The notes below the pieces were generated by a model. The model did no database searches and had not been told where the DNA came from. It was given only the letters and a program-made list of their open reading frames with translations. From the NCBI RefSeq assembly GCF_030053835.1, contig NZ_CP125655.1:3100001-3164000 (forward strand): a stretch of 64,000 nt of DNA, in the 5' to 3' direction. The number at the start of each line of letters is the position of its first letter. Positions within the stretch are counted from its first letter, which is position 1. Below are positions 49,708 through 56,668 of the stretch, piece after piece. The stretch comes from Cellulomonas sp. ES6. GTDB taxonomy: Bacteria; Actinomycetota; Actinomycetes; Actinomycetales; Cellulomonadaceae. Both the position numbers and the translations under genes were made by a program.

Positions 49708-50088
49708 ATGACGATGACAGCGCCCGGTATCGATCATGAGAACGACTCCCGTCCCGCCGACGACGCCGCCCTCACCGCCCCGACCGCCGCGCTGTTCCGC
49801 GCCCTCGGCGAGCCCGCCCGCCTCACCCTCCTGCGCCACCTCTTCACCGGCGAGCACTCCGTCCGCGAGCTCACCGACCACCTCGGCCTCGCGCAGAGCA
49901 CGGTGAGCGCGCACCTCGCGTGCCTGCGGGACTGCGGCCTGGTGACCGTGCGGCAGCGTGGCCGGTCGTCGATCTACGCGATCGGCGACCCCGGGCGGCT
50001 CGCGACGCTGGTCGGCGCGGCGGAGGACCTGCTGCGCGGCGGCCCGCACCCGGAGGAGTGCACGCACCTCGCGGAGGACCTGTCGTGA
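49708..50088 (+). CDS. ArsR/SmtB-family metal sensor, CmtR-like
   Basis: A 126-residue winged-helix repressor: LFRALGEPARLTLLRHLFTG, SVRELTDHLGLAQSTVSAHL, ACLRDCGLVTVRQRGRSSIY. The CLRDC pair in the recognition helix plus a C-terminal Cys (HPEECTHLAE) match the Cys57-Cys61-Cys102 set of mycobacterial CmtR, a Cd/Pb sensor. It overlaps the CDF transporter by GTGA, so metal-responsive control of efflux is likely. Cys/His ligands are read from sequence; metal identity is inferred. Confidence 0.9.
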   Translation: MTMTAPGIDHENDSRPADDAALTAPTAALFRALGEPARLTLLRHLFTGEHSVRELTDHLGLAQSTVSAHLACLRDCGLVTVRQRGRSSIYAIGDPGRLATLVGAAEDLLRGGPHPEECTHLAEDLS

Positions 50089-51023
50089 GCCACGGGCACG
50101 ACCACGGCCACGCGTCCGCCGGCGGTGCGGGGCAGCCGGCGGACCACCGGCGCCGGCTCGCGATCGCGTTCGGGCTGACCACGACGGTGCTGGTCGCGCA
50201 GGCCGTCGGGGCGCTGGTGACGGGCAGCCTGGCGCTGCTGGTCGACACCGCGCACATGCTGACGGACGCCGCGGGGCTGGCGATGGCGCTGGTCGCCGCG
50301 CACCTGTCGCTGAAGCCGGCGACGTCGCGGTGGACGTGGGGGTACCGGCGGGCCGAGGTGCTGGGCGCCCTCGCGCAGGCCGCGGTGCTGCTGGCCGTCG
50401 GCGGCTACGTGCTGGTCGAGGGCGTGCGCCGGCTGGCCGAGCCGCCGGAGGTGCCGTCGACGGAGCTGGTCGTGTTCGGCGTCATCGGCCTGGTGGCGAA
50501 CGTGATCGCCATGGCGGTGCTCGCCGGTGGCCGGTCGGCGAGCTTCAACCTGCGCGCGGCGTTCCTGGAGGTGCTGAACGACGCGCTCGGGTCGGTCGGG
50601 GTGATCGTCGCGGCGGTGGTGATCGCGACGACCGGCTGGCAGCAGGCGGACGCGGTGGCGGGTCTGCTGATCGGCGCGCTGATCGTGCCGCGGGCGATCC
50701 GGCTGCTGCGCGAGACCGGCGCGGTGCTGCTGGAGTCCACGCCGGCGGGGCTCGACCTCGACGCGGTCCGCGAGCACCTGCTGGGGGTGGAGCACGTGCG
50801 TGCGGTGCACGACCTGCACGCGAGCCTCGTCGCGACCGGGCTGCCCGTGGTCACGGCGCACGTCACGGTGGACGACGAGTGCTTCTCCGACGGCCACACG
50901 GCCCGCATCCTCGACCAGCTCCAGGAGTGCCTGTCCACGCACTTCCCGATCTCGGTGGAGCACTCGACGTTCCAGATCGAGCCCGCGTCGCACCGCACGC
51001 ACGAGCGGCTGGGGCACGCGTGA
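50085..51023 (+). CDS. Cation diffusion facilitator (CzcD-like) metal efflux protein
   Basis: A 312-residue transporter with a His-rich start (SHGHDHGHA), six membrane helices and a cytosolic C-terminal domain. The HxxxD-type site in TAHMLTDAAGLAMALVAAH and the second in LNDALGSVGVIVAAV provide the transmembrane metal site. The C-terminal part (VHDLHASLVATGLPVVTAHV) forms the dimerising metal-binding fold and ends in a His-containing tail. Exchanges Zn/Cd/Co for protons. It is operon-coupled to the CmtR-like sensor before it and the methyltransferase-like gene after it. Confidence 0.95.
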   Translation: MSHGHDHGHASAGGAGQPADHRRRLAIAFGLTTTVLVAQAVGALVTGSLALLVDTAHMLTDAAGLAMALVAAHLSLKPATSRWTWGYRRAEVLGALAQAAVLLAVGGYVLVEGVRRLAEPPEVPSTELVVFGVIGLVANVIAMAVLAGGRSASFNLRAAFLEVLNDALGSVGVIVAAVVIATTGWQQADAVAGLLIGALIVPRAIRLLRETGAVLLESTPAGLDLDAVREHLLGVEHVRAVHDLHASLVATGLPVVTAHVTVDDECFSDGHTARILDQLQECLSTHFPISVEHSTFQIEPASHRTHERLGHA

Positions 51024-51517
51024 GCGGCCGGGGCTCGACGGCCGTGCCGCCGGCGGTGCTCGCGGCCGCGGCCGGCGCCGCGCAGGTCGTGCTCGCGCGC
51101 CGCGCCCGGCCGACCGCGGTGTCGCTGCTGGCGGCGGCACCCGTCGCGGCCGCCGGGCTGGCGCTGGCGGGCGACGCGCTGCTGCGGTTCCGCCGGACGC
51201 GGACGACGATCGACCCCGTGGCGCCGGCGAAGGCGAGCACCCTCGTGGTGGCGGGTGCGAACCGGGTCACCCGCAACCCGATGTACGTGGGGCTCGCCGC
51301 CGTGCTGGTCGCGCACGCCACCGCCCGGCGGTCGGTCGCGGCGCTGCTGCCGGTCGCCGGGTTCGTCGCGGCGATGACGGCCGGGCAGATCCGGGCGGAG
51401 GAGCAGGTGCTCGCCGAGCGGTTCGGCGAGCCGTACGCCCGCTACCGCGAGGCGGTGCCGCGCTGGGCGGACGCCCGCTCGGCGCGGGAGGTCGTCCGGC
51501 TGGTCACGGCTCGCTGA
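51020..51517 (+). CDS. Isoprenylcysteine/phospholipid methyltransferase-family membrane protein
   Basis: A 165-residue membrane protein of the PEMT/ICMT group: hydrophobic helices followed by ANRVTRNPMYVGLAAVLVAH (the conserved RNPMY motif), IRAEEQVLAERFGEPYARYR (EExxLxxxFGxxYxxY). These bind S-adenosylmethionine and methylate lipids or prenyl-cysteine; the substrate here is unknown. The GTG start overlaps the CDF stop in GTGA. Confidence 0.88.
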   Translation: MSGRGSTAVPPAVLAAAAGAAQVVLARRARPTAVSLLAAAPVAAAGLALAGDALLRFRRTRTTIDPVAPAKASTLVVAGANRVTRNPMYVGLAAVLVAHATARRSVAALLPVAGFVAAMTAGQIRAEEQVLAERFGEPYARYREAVPRWADARSAREVVRLVTAR

Positions 51518-51529
51518 CGATTACGTACA

Positions 51530-51547
51530 ACGTACGATATCGTACGT
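51530..51547. promoter_or_regulatory. 18-bp perfect palindrome at the MNT-HEPN promoter
   Basis: ACGTACGATATCGTACGT contains the -10 hexamer TATCGT (51538-51543), which is 7 nt before GTG 51551. Another GTAC core lies at 51525-51528, giving three GTAC cores spaced 7 and 10 bp. It is the likely binding site of the HTH in the antitoxin. Confidence 0.75.
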
Positions 51548-51550
51548 CTC

Positions 51551-52159
51551 GTGAACGATTCGCCGGTCGGTGGGCAGCGGCTGCTGCCGATCTTCCGCAC
51601 GCCCGCGCAGGGGGCGATCCTCGCCGCCCTCCTGCTCGAGCCGGGGCGGGAGGCGAACATCGCCGAGCTCGCACACGTCGCGGGCGTCGCGCCGCCCAAC
51701 GCGCTGCGCGAGGTCAACCTGCTCGTCCAGGCCGGCGTCCTGCGTGACCGCCGGGTCGGTCGCTCGCGCCTCGTCAGCGCCGACCCCGGGTCCCCGTTCG
51801 TCGAGCCGCTCGCGCAGATCCTCCGCCGCACCCACGGGCCGGTCCTGGCTGTGCGCGAGGCGTTCGCGACCGTGCCTGACGTGGACCGTGTGCTCGTCGT
51901 CGGCTCCTGGGCCGCGCGTGCGCTCGGGCATCCCGGCCATGCCCCACGGGACCTGGACCTGGTCGTCGTGGGGCATCCGCCGACCCGGCTCCTGCGGCGG
52001 GTCAACGCCCAGCTCGAGGAGGCGCTCGGTCTCCCGGTGCAGATCACCGTGCTGAAGCCCGACGAGTGGCGCGAGGCGCGGACGGGATTCGTGACGTCGG
52101 TGCGTGAACGGCCGGCGCTCACCGCCGTCGACCGGACCGAGGAGAAGGAGAGCGCATGA
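51551..52159 (+). CDS. Antitoxin-like HTH-MNT nucleotidyltransferase protein
   Basis: A 202-residue two-domain protein. Residues about 10-85 form a winged HTH (AILAALLLEPGREANIAELA, PPNALREVNLLVQAGVLRDR). Residues about 105-190 are a minimal nucleotidyltransferase: VVGSWAARALGHPGHAPRDL with the GS and DLDLVVVG metal-binding residues. MNT proteins AMPylate or otherwise neutralise a HEPN toxin partner; the next gene, overlapping in ATGA, encodes one. The fused HTH and the palindrome at its promoter suggest autoregulation. The start is leaderless. Confidence 0.85.
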   Translation: MNDSPVGGQRLLPIFRTPAQGAILAALLLEPGREANIAELAHVAGVAPPNALREVNLLVQAGVLRDRRVGRSRLVSADPGSPFVEPLAQILRRTHGPVLAVREAFATVPDVDRVLVVGSWAARALGHPGHAPRDLDLVVVGHPPTRLLRRVNAQLEEALGLPVQITVLKPDEWREARTGFVTSVRERPALTAVDRTEEKESA

Positions 52160-52632
52160 CCCCGGCGCGTCGGACCGAGCTGTCCAGGATGGTGGTCGAC
52201 GGCGAGCTCGAGCAGGTGCCGGTCGACCCGACCGTGTGCCGGACGATGGTCGAGCAGGCGCGGCGGCACGCGAGGACCGCGGCTGCCGGCCGGGACATGG
52301 ACGACCTCGAGGGTGCGTTCCAGCTCGCGTACGACGGCTGCCGCAAGGTCGCACTCGCCCTCGTGCTGTCGTTCGGCGTGCGTCCGTCTGGTGAGCGGGG
52401 GCACCACGCCGACACGTTCGCCGCGGCGGCGGCGATCGTCCGCAACCACGCGGGTCAGGGCACTCTGGGCCAGGCGGTCGACGACGCGTCCGACCTCCGG
52501 TTCGCCCGCTCCGGCGCGGAGTACCGGGCGGAGGTCGTGGACGAGTCGGCGGTGGACGACGCGTTGACGATCCTCGACGAGCTGCTCGTGGGTCTCGTCC
52601 CGGTGATGGAAGGACGCCTCGCGACCGGGTGA
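52156..52632 (+). CDS. HEPN-domain protein, probable toxin of the MNT-HEPN pair
   Basis: A 158-residue all-alpha protein: DDLEGAFQLAYDGCRKVALA, then LVLSFGVRPSGERGHHADTF with an R-x6-H type arrangement of the HEPN RNase active site, and a C-terminal helix DDALTILDELLVGLVPVM. It overlaps the MNT gene by ATGA. HEPN toxins cleave RNA and are silenced by MNT-mediated modification; that mechanism is transferred from other HEPN/MNT systems. Confidence 0.82.
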   Translation: MTPARRTELSRMVVDGELEQVPVDPTVCRTMVEQARRHARTAAAGRDMDDLEGAFQLAYDGCRKVALALVLSFGVRPSGERGHHADTFAAAAAIVRNHAGQGTLGQAVDDASDLRFARSGAEYRAEVVDESAVDDALTILDELLVGLVPVMEGRLATG

Positions 52633-52649
52633 CCGTCACTGCCGGACCG

Positions 52650-53033
52650 TCAGGCGGACCGTCGCCCGCCGGTGGCGTCCCCGTGCCCGGGCCGGTGCGC
52701 CTGCCCGAGCCGGATGACCTCGTCCAGCCGGTCCCGCGCGGCCGTGAGCTCGTCGAGCTGGGCCTGCACCCGGGCGCGCTCGGCCAGCAGCCGCTCGTGC
52801 ATCGCGTCGGTGAGCACGCCGTGGTCCATGCAGGGCAGGATCCGCAGCACGGCGCTGCTGGCGAGGCCGGCGGCGTAGAGGCTCTGGATGAAGCGCACCC
52901 GGTCGACGGCCGACGGCGGGTAGTCGCGCTGGCCGCCCGGGGTGCGGTCGGCCACGAGCAGCCCCTGCTCCTCGTAGTAGCGCAGCGCGCGGACGCTGAC
53001 GCCGGCCCGCTGGGCGACCTGGCCGATGCGCAC
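52650..53033 (-). CDS. MerR-family regulator
   Basis: A 127-residue MerR protein: VRIGQVAQRAGVSVRALRYY (HTH and wing start), RDYPPSAVDRVRFIQSLYAA, then a dimerising coiled coil (ERLLAERARVQAQLDELTAA) and a basic tail. A single Cys (RILPCMDHG) and no effector domain; ligand unknown. GTG 53033 follows GGGAGGG. It is divergent from an SDR gene whose promoter has the long spacer and dyad MerR proteins act on. Confidence 0.92.
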   Translation of the reverse strand: MRIGQVAQRAGVSVRALRYYEEQGLLVADRTPGGQRDYPPSAVDRVRFIQSLYAAGLASSAVLRILPCMDHGVLTDAMHERLLAERARVQAQLDELTAARDRLDEVIRLGQAHRPGHGDATGGRRSA

Positions 53034-53062
53034 GGACCCTCCCGGTGGTCGGACGCCCCGAC

Positions 53063-53094
53063 TTGCACCTGACGTCCACGTGAGGTTCTAGCGT
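53063..53094 (+). promoter_or_regulatory. MerR-type promoter of the SDR gene
   Basis: TTGCAC (53063-53068) and TAGCGT (53089-53094) are 20 bp apart, longer than normal. The spacer carries ACCTGACGTCCACGTGAGGT (53067-53086), a dyad broken only at one pair. MerR activators untwist such spacers. The -10 is 7 nt before ATG 53102 (leaderless). Confidence 0.75.
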
Positions 53095-53101
53095 AGCCGC
53101 C

Positions 53102-53791
53102 ATGACCACTGCACTCGTCACCGGAGCCAACCGCGGCATCGGCCGCCACCTCGCCAAGCAGCTGCTGGAGCGCGGCGCGACCGTCTACGCCGCCGCCCGC
53201 CGGCCCGAGACCCTCGACCTGCCGGGCGCCCGCCCCGTCGCCCTCGACATCACCGACCCGGACGCCGTCGCCGCGGCGGCGGAGCTGGCCGGCGATGTCG
53301 ACCTGCTCGTCAACAACGCGGGCATCTCGACGGGGGCGCAGCTGCTGGGCGACCTCGACGGCGTCCGGGCGGAGATGGACGTCAACTTCTGGGGCACGCT
53401 CGCGATGGTGCGCGCCTTCGCGCCGGTCCTCGCGGCCAACGGCGGCGGGGCGGTCGTCAACGTGGCCTCCGCGCTGTCGTGGTTCGCCGCGCCGGGCGCC
53501 GGCGCTTACGCGGTGTCCAAGGCGGCGAACTGGAACATGAGCAACGCCCTGCGCCTGGAGCTCGCGGGGCAAGGGACGCAGGTGACGTCCGTGCACCTCG
53601 GCCTCGCGGACACCGACATGGCCCGGGGCCTCGACGCACCCAAGACGGATCCCGCGGACGTCGCCCGGATGACGCTGGACGCCGTCGAGGCCGGCGCGTT
53701 CGAGGTCGTCGTCGACGACTGGAGCGCGATGGTGAAGGCCTCGCTCGCGCAGGACCCGCGCGCGTTCTACGCGCGGTTCCTCCCGGCGTGA
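53102..53791 (+). CDS. Short-chain dehydrogenase/reductase
   Basis: A 229-residue classical SDR: ALVTGANRGIGRHLAKQLLE (TGxxxGxG), DIT at the adenine site, LLVNNAGIS, the catalytic Ser in VVNVASALSWF and YxxxK in GAGAYAVSKAANWNMSNALR. Substrate unknown. The start is set by a leaderless MerR-type promoter, and the divergent MerR gene is its probable activator. Confidence 0.93.
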   Translation: MTTALVTGANRGIGRHLAKQLLERGATVYAAARRPETLDLPGARPVALDITDPDAVAAAAELAGDVDLLVNNAGISTGAQLLGDLDGVRAEMDVNFWGTLAMVRAFAPVLAANGGGAVVNVASALSWFAAPGAGAYAVSKAANWNMSNALRLELAGQGTQVTSVHLGLADTDMARGLDAPKTDPADVARMTLDAVEAGAFEVVVDDWSAMVKASLAQDPRAFYARFLPA

Positions 53792-53824
53792 CGGGGGTGC
53801 GGGCGGGCGCGGCCCCGGCCCCGC

Positions 53825-54634
53825 TCAGCCCGGCGCCCCCAGCCGGAACACCGGCCACCCGATCTCGGTCCGCCACGCGGCCGGGTCGGGGGTGTCGCGC
53901 GGCCCGACGAGGTAGGTCTCCCGCACAGGCCCGGCCACGGCGAGCGCGTTGGCGACCACCCACGCGCCGAGCTGGCCGTAGGTGACGTCGACGTCGTCGT
54001 GCTCCCCGGCGTGGGTCGTGACGGCCAGCTCGACGGCGGGGAGCGTCACCGGGTGCACCCGGCCGACCCGCGGCGGCCGCGCGGCGGGCCGGTGGACGAC
54101 CACGTGGCCGCGGCCGTCCTCGAACAGGGCGTTGTCGTACGAGCCGCCCGGCACGCCCGCGGGCTCCCCGGCGGCGGCGAGCGCGGCGTCGAGCTCGGCC
54201 ATGGCGCCGGAGTACCAGGCGAGCACCTCGTGGTCGGCGACGTCCCCCTCGACGCCGGCGACCACGACCTCCGGGACCGCGCGCAGCTCGACCGGGAGCG
54301 GCGCCGGGTCGGGACGCAGCAACCGGCGCAGGGACGCGACGGCGGTGCGGGTGCGGTCGAGCTCGGCCTCGAGCCGGCGCAGGTGGTCGGACACCAGCGC
54401 GGCCCGGTGGTCCGGGTCGTCGGTGCCGAGGATCCGCCGCACGTCCGCCAGGGGGACGTCGAGCTCGCGCAGCCGGTGCACGACCTGCGCGACGCCGATC
54501 TGGTCCGCGTCGTAGGACCGGTAGCCGGTCGCCGGGTCCACGTGCGCCGGCTCGAGCAGACCCGCCTCGTGGTAGCGGCGCAGCGTCCGGACGCTCAGGT
54601 GGGTCAGGCGCGAGAACTCCCCGATGGCCAGCAC
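53825..54634 (-). CDS. MerR-family regulator with GyrI-like effector domain (BmrR-like)
   Basis: A 269-residue activator. HTH at the start (LAIGEFSRLTHLSVRTLRRY, GYRSYDADQIGVAQVVHRLR), coiled coil to about 125 (LRRLEAELDRTRTAVASLRR), then a GyrI-like ligand-binding domain (PEVVVAGVEGDVADHEVLAW, VVVHRPAARP, LPAVELAVTTHAGEHDDVDV). This is the BmrR/TipA plan: a small hydrophobic or cationic ligand switches transcription on. GTG 54634 is taken as the standard opening; GTG 54649 is possible. It is divergent from the SnoaL-like gene. Confidence 0.9.
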   Translation of the reverse strand: MLAIGEFSRLTHLSVRTLRRYHEAGLLEPAHVDPATGYRSYDADQIGVAQVVHRLRELDVPLADVRRILGTDDPDHRAALVSDHLRRLEAELDRTRTAVASLRRLLRPDPAPLPVELRAVPEVVVAGVEGDVADHEVLAWYSGAMAELDAALAAAGEPAGVPGGSYDNALFEDGRGHVVVHRPAARPPRVGRVHPVTLPAVELAVTTHAGEHDDVDVTYGQLGAWVVANALAVAGPVRETYLVGPRDTPDPAAWRTEIGWPVFRLGAPG

Positions 54635-54647
54635 GCCGTCATGGTGC

Positions 54648-54668
54648 ACCCTCCCCCGGGGGGAGGGT
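54648..54668. promoter_or_regulatory. 21-bp palindrome upstream of the MerR/GyrI gene
   Basis: ACCCTCCCCC-G-GGGGGAGGGT: perfect 10-bp arms and one central base, directly upstream of the regulator. The half-site ACCCTCCC recurs at 54679-54686 in the divergent promoter. Confidence 0.7.
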
Positions 54669-54675
54669 CCAGCCG

Positions 54676-54706
54676 TTGACCCTCCCGCAGGGGCGGCCCG
54701 CACGCT
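54676..54706 (+). promoter_or_regulatory. MerR-type promoter of the SnoaL-like gene
   Basis: TTGACC (54676-54681), a 19-bp spacer with CCCT-N5-AGGG, and CACGCT (54701-54706), 6 nt before ATG 54713. The layout closely recalls the BmrR-activated promoter of Bacillus. Confidence 0.65.
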
Positions 54707-54712
54707 GCGGGC

Positions 54713-55078
54713 ATGACCACTGCATCCAGCTCCTTCCCCGACGACCTGCCCGCCGACCTGCCCGGCGCCGTCCGCGCCTACCTCGCCGCCCAGTCCGCCC
54801 GCGACGCCGAGGCGGCCGTCCGCGCCTGCACCCCCGACGTGGTCGTCCTCGACGACGGCCACACCTACCGGGGCCCCGACGACCTCCGCCGCTTCGTGAC
54901 GGAGGCCGGGTCGGAGTTCACCTACACGACCACGCTCCTCGGCGCGGAGCGCGTGGACGACACGCACTGGGTCGTCACGCACCACCTGGAGGGCGACTTC
55001 CCCGGCGGCGTGGTGGACCTGCGCTACCGCTTCGCCCTGGAGGGCGGGCTGATCGCGGAGCTCGTCATCGCGCCCTGA
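54713..55078 (+). CDS. SnoaL/NTF2-like protein
   Basis: A 121-residue single-domain protein with the cone-shaped NTF2/SnoaL fold: AVRAYLAAQSARDAEAAVRA, DVVVLDDGHTYRGPDDLRRF, THWVVTHHLEGDFPGGVVDL, RYRFALEGGLIAELVI. Members bind small molecules or catalyse aldol-type ring closures; here likely the target of the adjacent ligand-responsive MerR regulator. Substrate unknown. Leaderless start. Confidence 0.85.
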   Translation: MTTASSSFPDDLPADLPGAVRAYLAAQSARDAEAAVRACTPDVVVLDDGHTYRGPDDLRRFVTEAGSEFTYTTTLLGAERVDDTHWVVTHHLEGDFPGGVVDLRYRFALEGGLIAELVIAP

Positions 55079-55132
55079 CCGGTCGTCGCCGGGAGGTCCC
55101 GGGCCCCGCGAGCGGCCCGGGACCGAGAGCGG

Positions 55133-56356
55133 CTAGTGCTGCCGTCGCCGGCGGCGCCAGGCGAGCGCCTTCAGGCCGGTCCCGGCAGCGGCTGCACCAG
55201 CTGCGGCCAACGCGACGCCGGTCGCGCCCGCGCCGGTCGCCGCGAGCACCTGCGACGAGGTGCCGGACGGCGACGCGGTCGGTGCCGTGGCGCCCGGGGT
55301 CGCCGACGCGGCAGCGGCCGGGGCCTCCGGCTCGTCCGGCTCGTCGGTGGGCTCGTCGGGCTGGTCGGGCTCGGTGGGCTGTTCCGGCTGGTCCGGCTCG
55401 GCCGGCTGGTCCGGCTCGGCCGGCTGGTCCGGCTGGTCCGGCTGGTCGGGCTCGGTGGGCTCGGTGGGCTGGTCGGGCTCGGTGGGCTGGTCGGGCTGGT
55501 CGGGCTCGGTGGGCTGGTCCGGCTGGTCCGGCTGGTCCGGCTGGTCGGGCTGGTCGGGCTCGCCCGGCACGCAGTACTCCCAGTCCTTCTCGTCGACCCC
55601 GCCCCGGCCGGAGTTGTCCTCGCCGAAGTGGTAGCTGTAGCCGTTCGACTCGGTCCAGGTGATGCACATCCCCGGCTGGAGGCCGAAGTACGACCACGGC
55701 ACGAACGTCGCGCCGATCAGCTCGCGGTGGATGTCGACGTTGAGGTTGTCCGCACCCGGGACGTTGACGTTGACGTAGCCGTTCGCGGGGATCGGCTCGC
55801 TGAAGTGCAGCCCGTCGCGCGCCCACCAGAAGGGCCGGTCGTAGCCGTCCTCCTGGTAGCCGTCGGTGACGGTGGTGCGGAGCGGGGCGGGCGCGCCCGC
55901 GTCGCCGCAGGTCGCGCAGTCCGTGGCGGGGCCCTCCGGGGCGGTCGCGGCGGTGCCGCCGGCGACGGCGTCGTCCGAAGGAGCGGGATCCTCGGCGGGC
56001 GTGGCCGCGTCGGAGCTCGCCGCGGGCGTCTCCCCGGCCTCCTCCTGCCCGGTCGCGGGGGACTCGTCGCCGGGGGTCCCCTCGGTCCCCGCGCCGGGGT
56101 CCCCGGCATCGGGACCGACGCTGTCGGGGTCGACGGCGTCGGCCGAGACCGACGCCGCCGGCTGGGCGGGCGCGGTGGCGTCCGTCGTGGGGCCGGCCGG
56201 GATCGTCCCGTCCGCCGCGGTCGTCGTGGCGGCGTCGGTGGTGGCGGTGACCGCCGGTGGGTCGGCCGTCACCATGGAGTCGGGGGCGGGCGGCGCGGCG
56301 ACCGGCGCCAGCAGCAGGGCGACTGCTGTGGCCGCCGGGACGGTGATCGGGGACAT
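55133..56356 (-). CDS. Cell-wall-anchored surface protein with Asp-Gln-Pro repeats and LAATG sorting signal
   Basis: A 407-residue secreted protein. A signal peptide (PITVPAATAVALLLAPVAAP) precedes about 120 residues of Thr/Ala/Pro/Asp-rich linker. A compact domain follows at about 145-260 with two Cys pairs (DCATCGD; PGMCITW, WEYCVPG) and Trp/Tyr-rich strands (NVNVPGADNLNVDIHRELIG). A stalk of about 75 residues is built from EPDQP, DQPDQP, TEPDQP and AEPDQP units. The end is a sorting signal: LAATG, a hydrophobic helix and WRRRRRQH. LAXTG is the class E sortase motif. No sortase gene is in the window. ATG 56356 follows AGGAGCC. Confidence 0.85.
   Translation of the reverse strand: MSPITVPAATAVALLLAPVAAPPAPDSMVTADPPAVTATTDAATTTAADGTIPAGPTTDATAPAQPAASVSADAVDPDSVGPDAGDPGAGTEGTPGDESPATGQEEAGETPAASSDAATPAEDPAPSDDAVAGGTAATAPEGPATDCATCGDAGAPAPLRTTVTDGYQEDGYDRPFWWARDGLHFSEPIPANGYVNVNVPGADNLNVDIHRELIGATFVPWSYFGLQPGMCITWTESNGYSYHFGEDNSGRGGVDEKDWEYCVPGEPDQPDQPDQPDQPDQPTEPDQPDQPTEPDQPTEPTEPDQPDQPDQPAEPDQPAEPDQPEQPTEPDQPDEPTDEPDEPEAPAAAASATPGATAPTASPSGTSSQVLAATGAGATGVALAAAGAAAAGTGLKALAWRRRRRQH
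55330..55565 (-). repeat. Short tandem repeats encoding the EPDQP stalk
   Basis: On the plus strand, near-identical 9- and 6-base units such as GGCTGGTCC, GGCTGGTCGGGCTC and GGCTCGGTG repeat over about 235 bp, in frame throughout. Such a tract can expand or contract by slippage, changing stalk length. Confidence 0.8.
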
Positions 56357-56668
56357 GGCTCCTGCTCCTCACGTGTCGCTGAGGGCGGGGCGCCGGGGCG
56401 TCCCGCCCTCGCCGATGTCGCTGCGCGTCGGTGCGGCAGCGCTGCGTGCGGAATCCATCCGACGGCCGTGGCGGAGCTGCACGGCCCGTGTGCGAGGAGG
56501 TGGAGCATCGGAAGGGGTGACAGTGAGCAGGTCGGAGCGCCCCGGTGAGCAGCACCCGGGGCGTGCGTGTGCGCACAGGGGCGCTCGGTGGAACGTCGCA
56601 CGGACGGGCGACGTCCCGGGCGCGGTGCTACCGGCGCGTTCCGGTGGACGTGCGGGCTGCGACGCCGG
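56357..56668. other. 312-nt gap upstream of the surface-protein gene, with a leader hairpin
   Basis: GAGGGCGGG (56381-56389) and CCCGCCCTC (56402-56410) form a 9-bp stem 25 nt before the surface-protein start, in its presumed 5' leader. The rest, up to the FecE-type gene stop, is GC-rich; no promoter hexamer or ORF is convincing. Confidence 0.45.

Noticed and set aside
55330..55565. CRISPR or non-coding tandem repeat
   Set aside because: Units are 6-9 bases, contiguous, without unique spacers, and encode a regular EPDQP stalk in frame.
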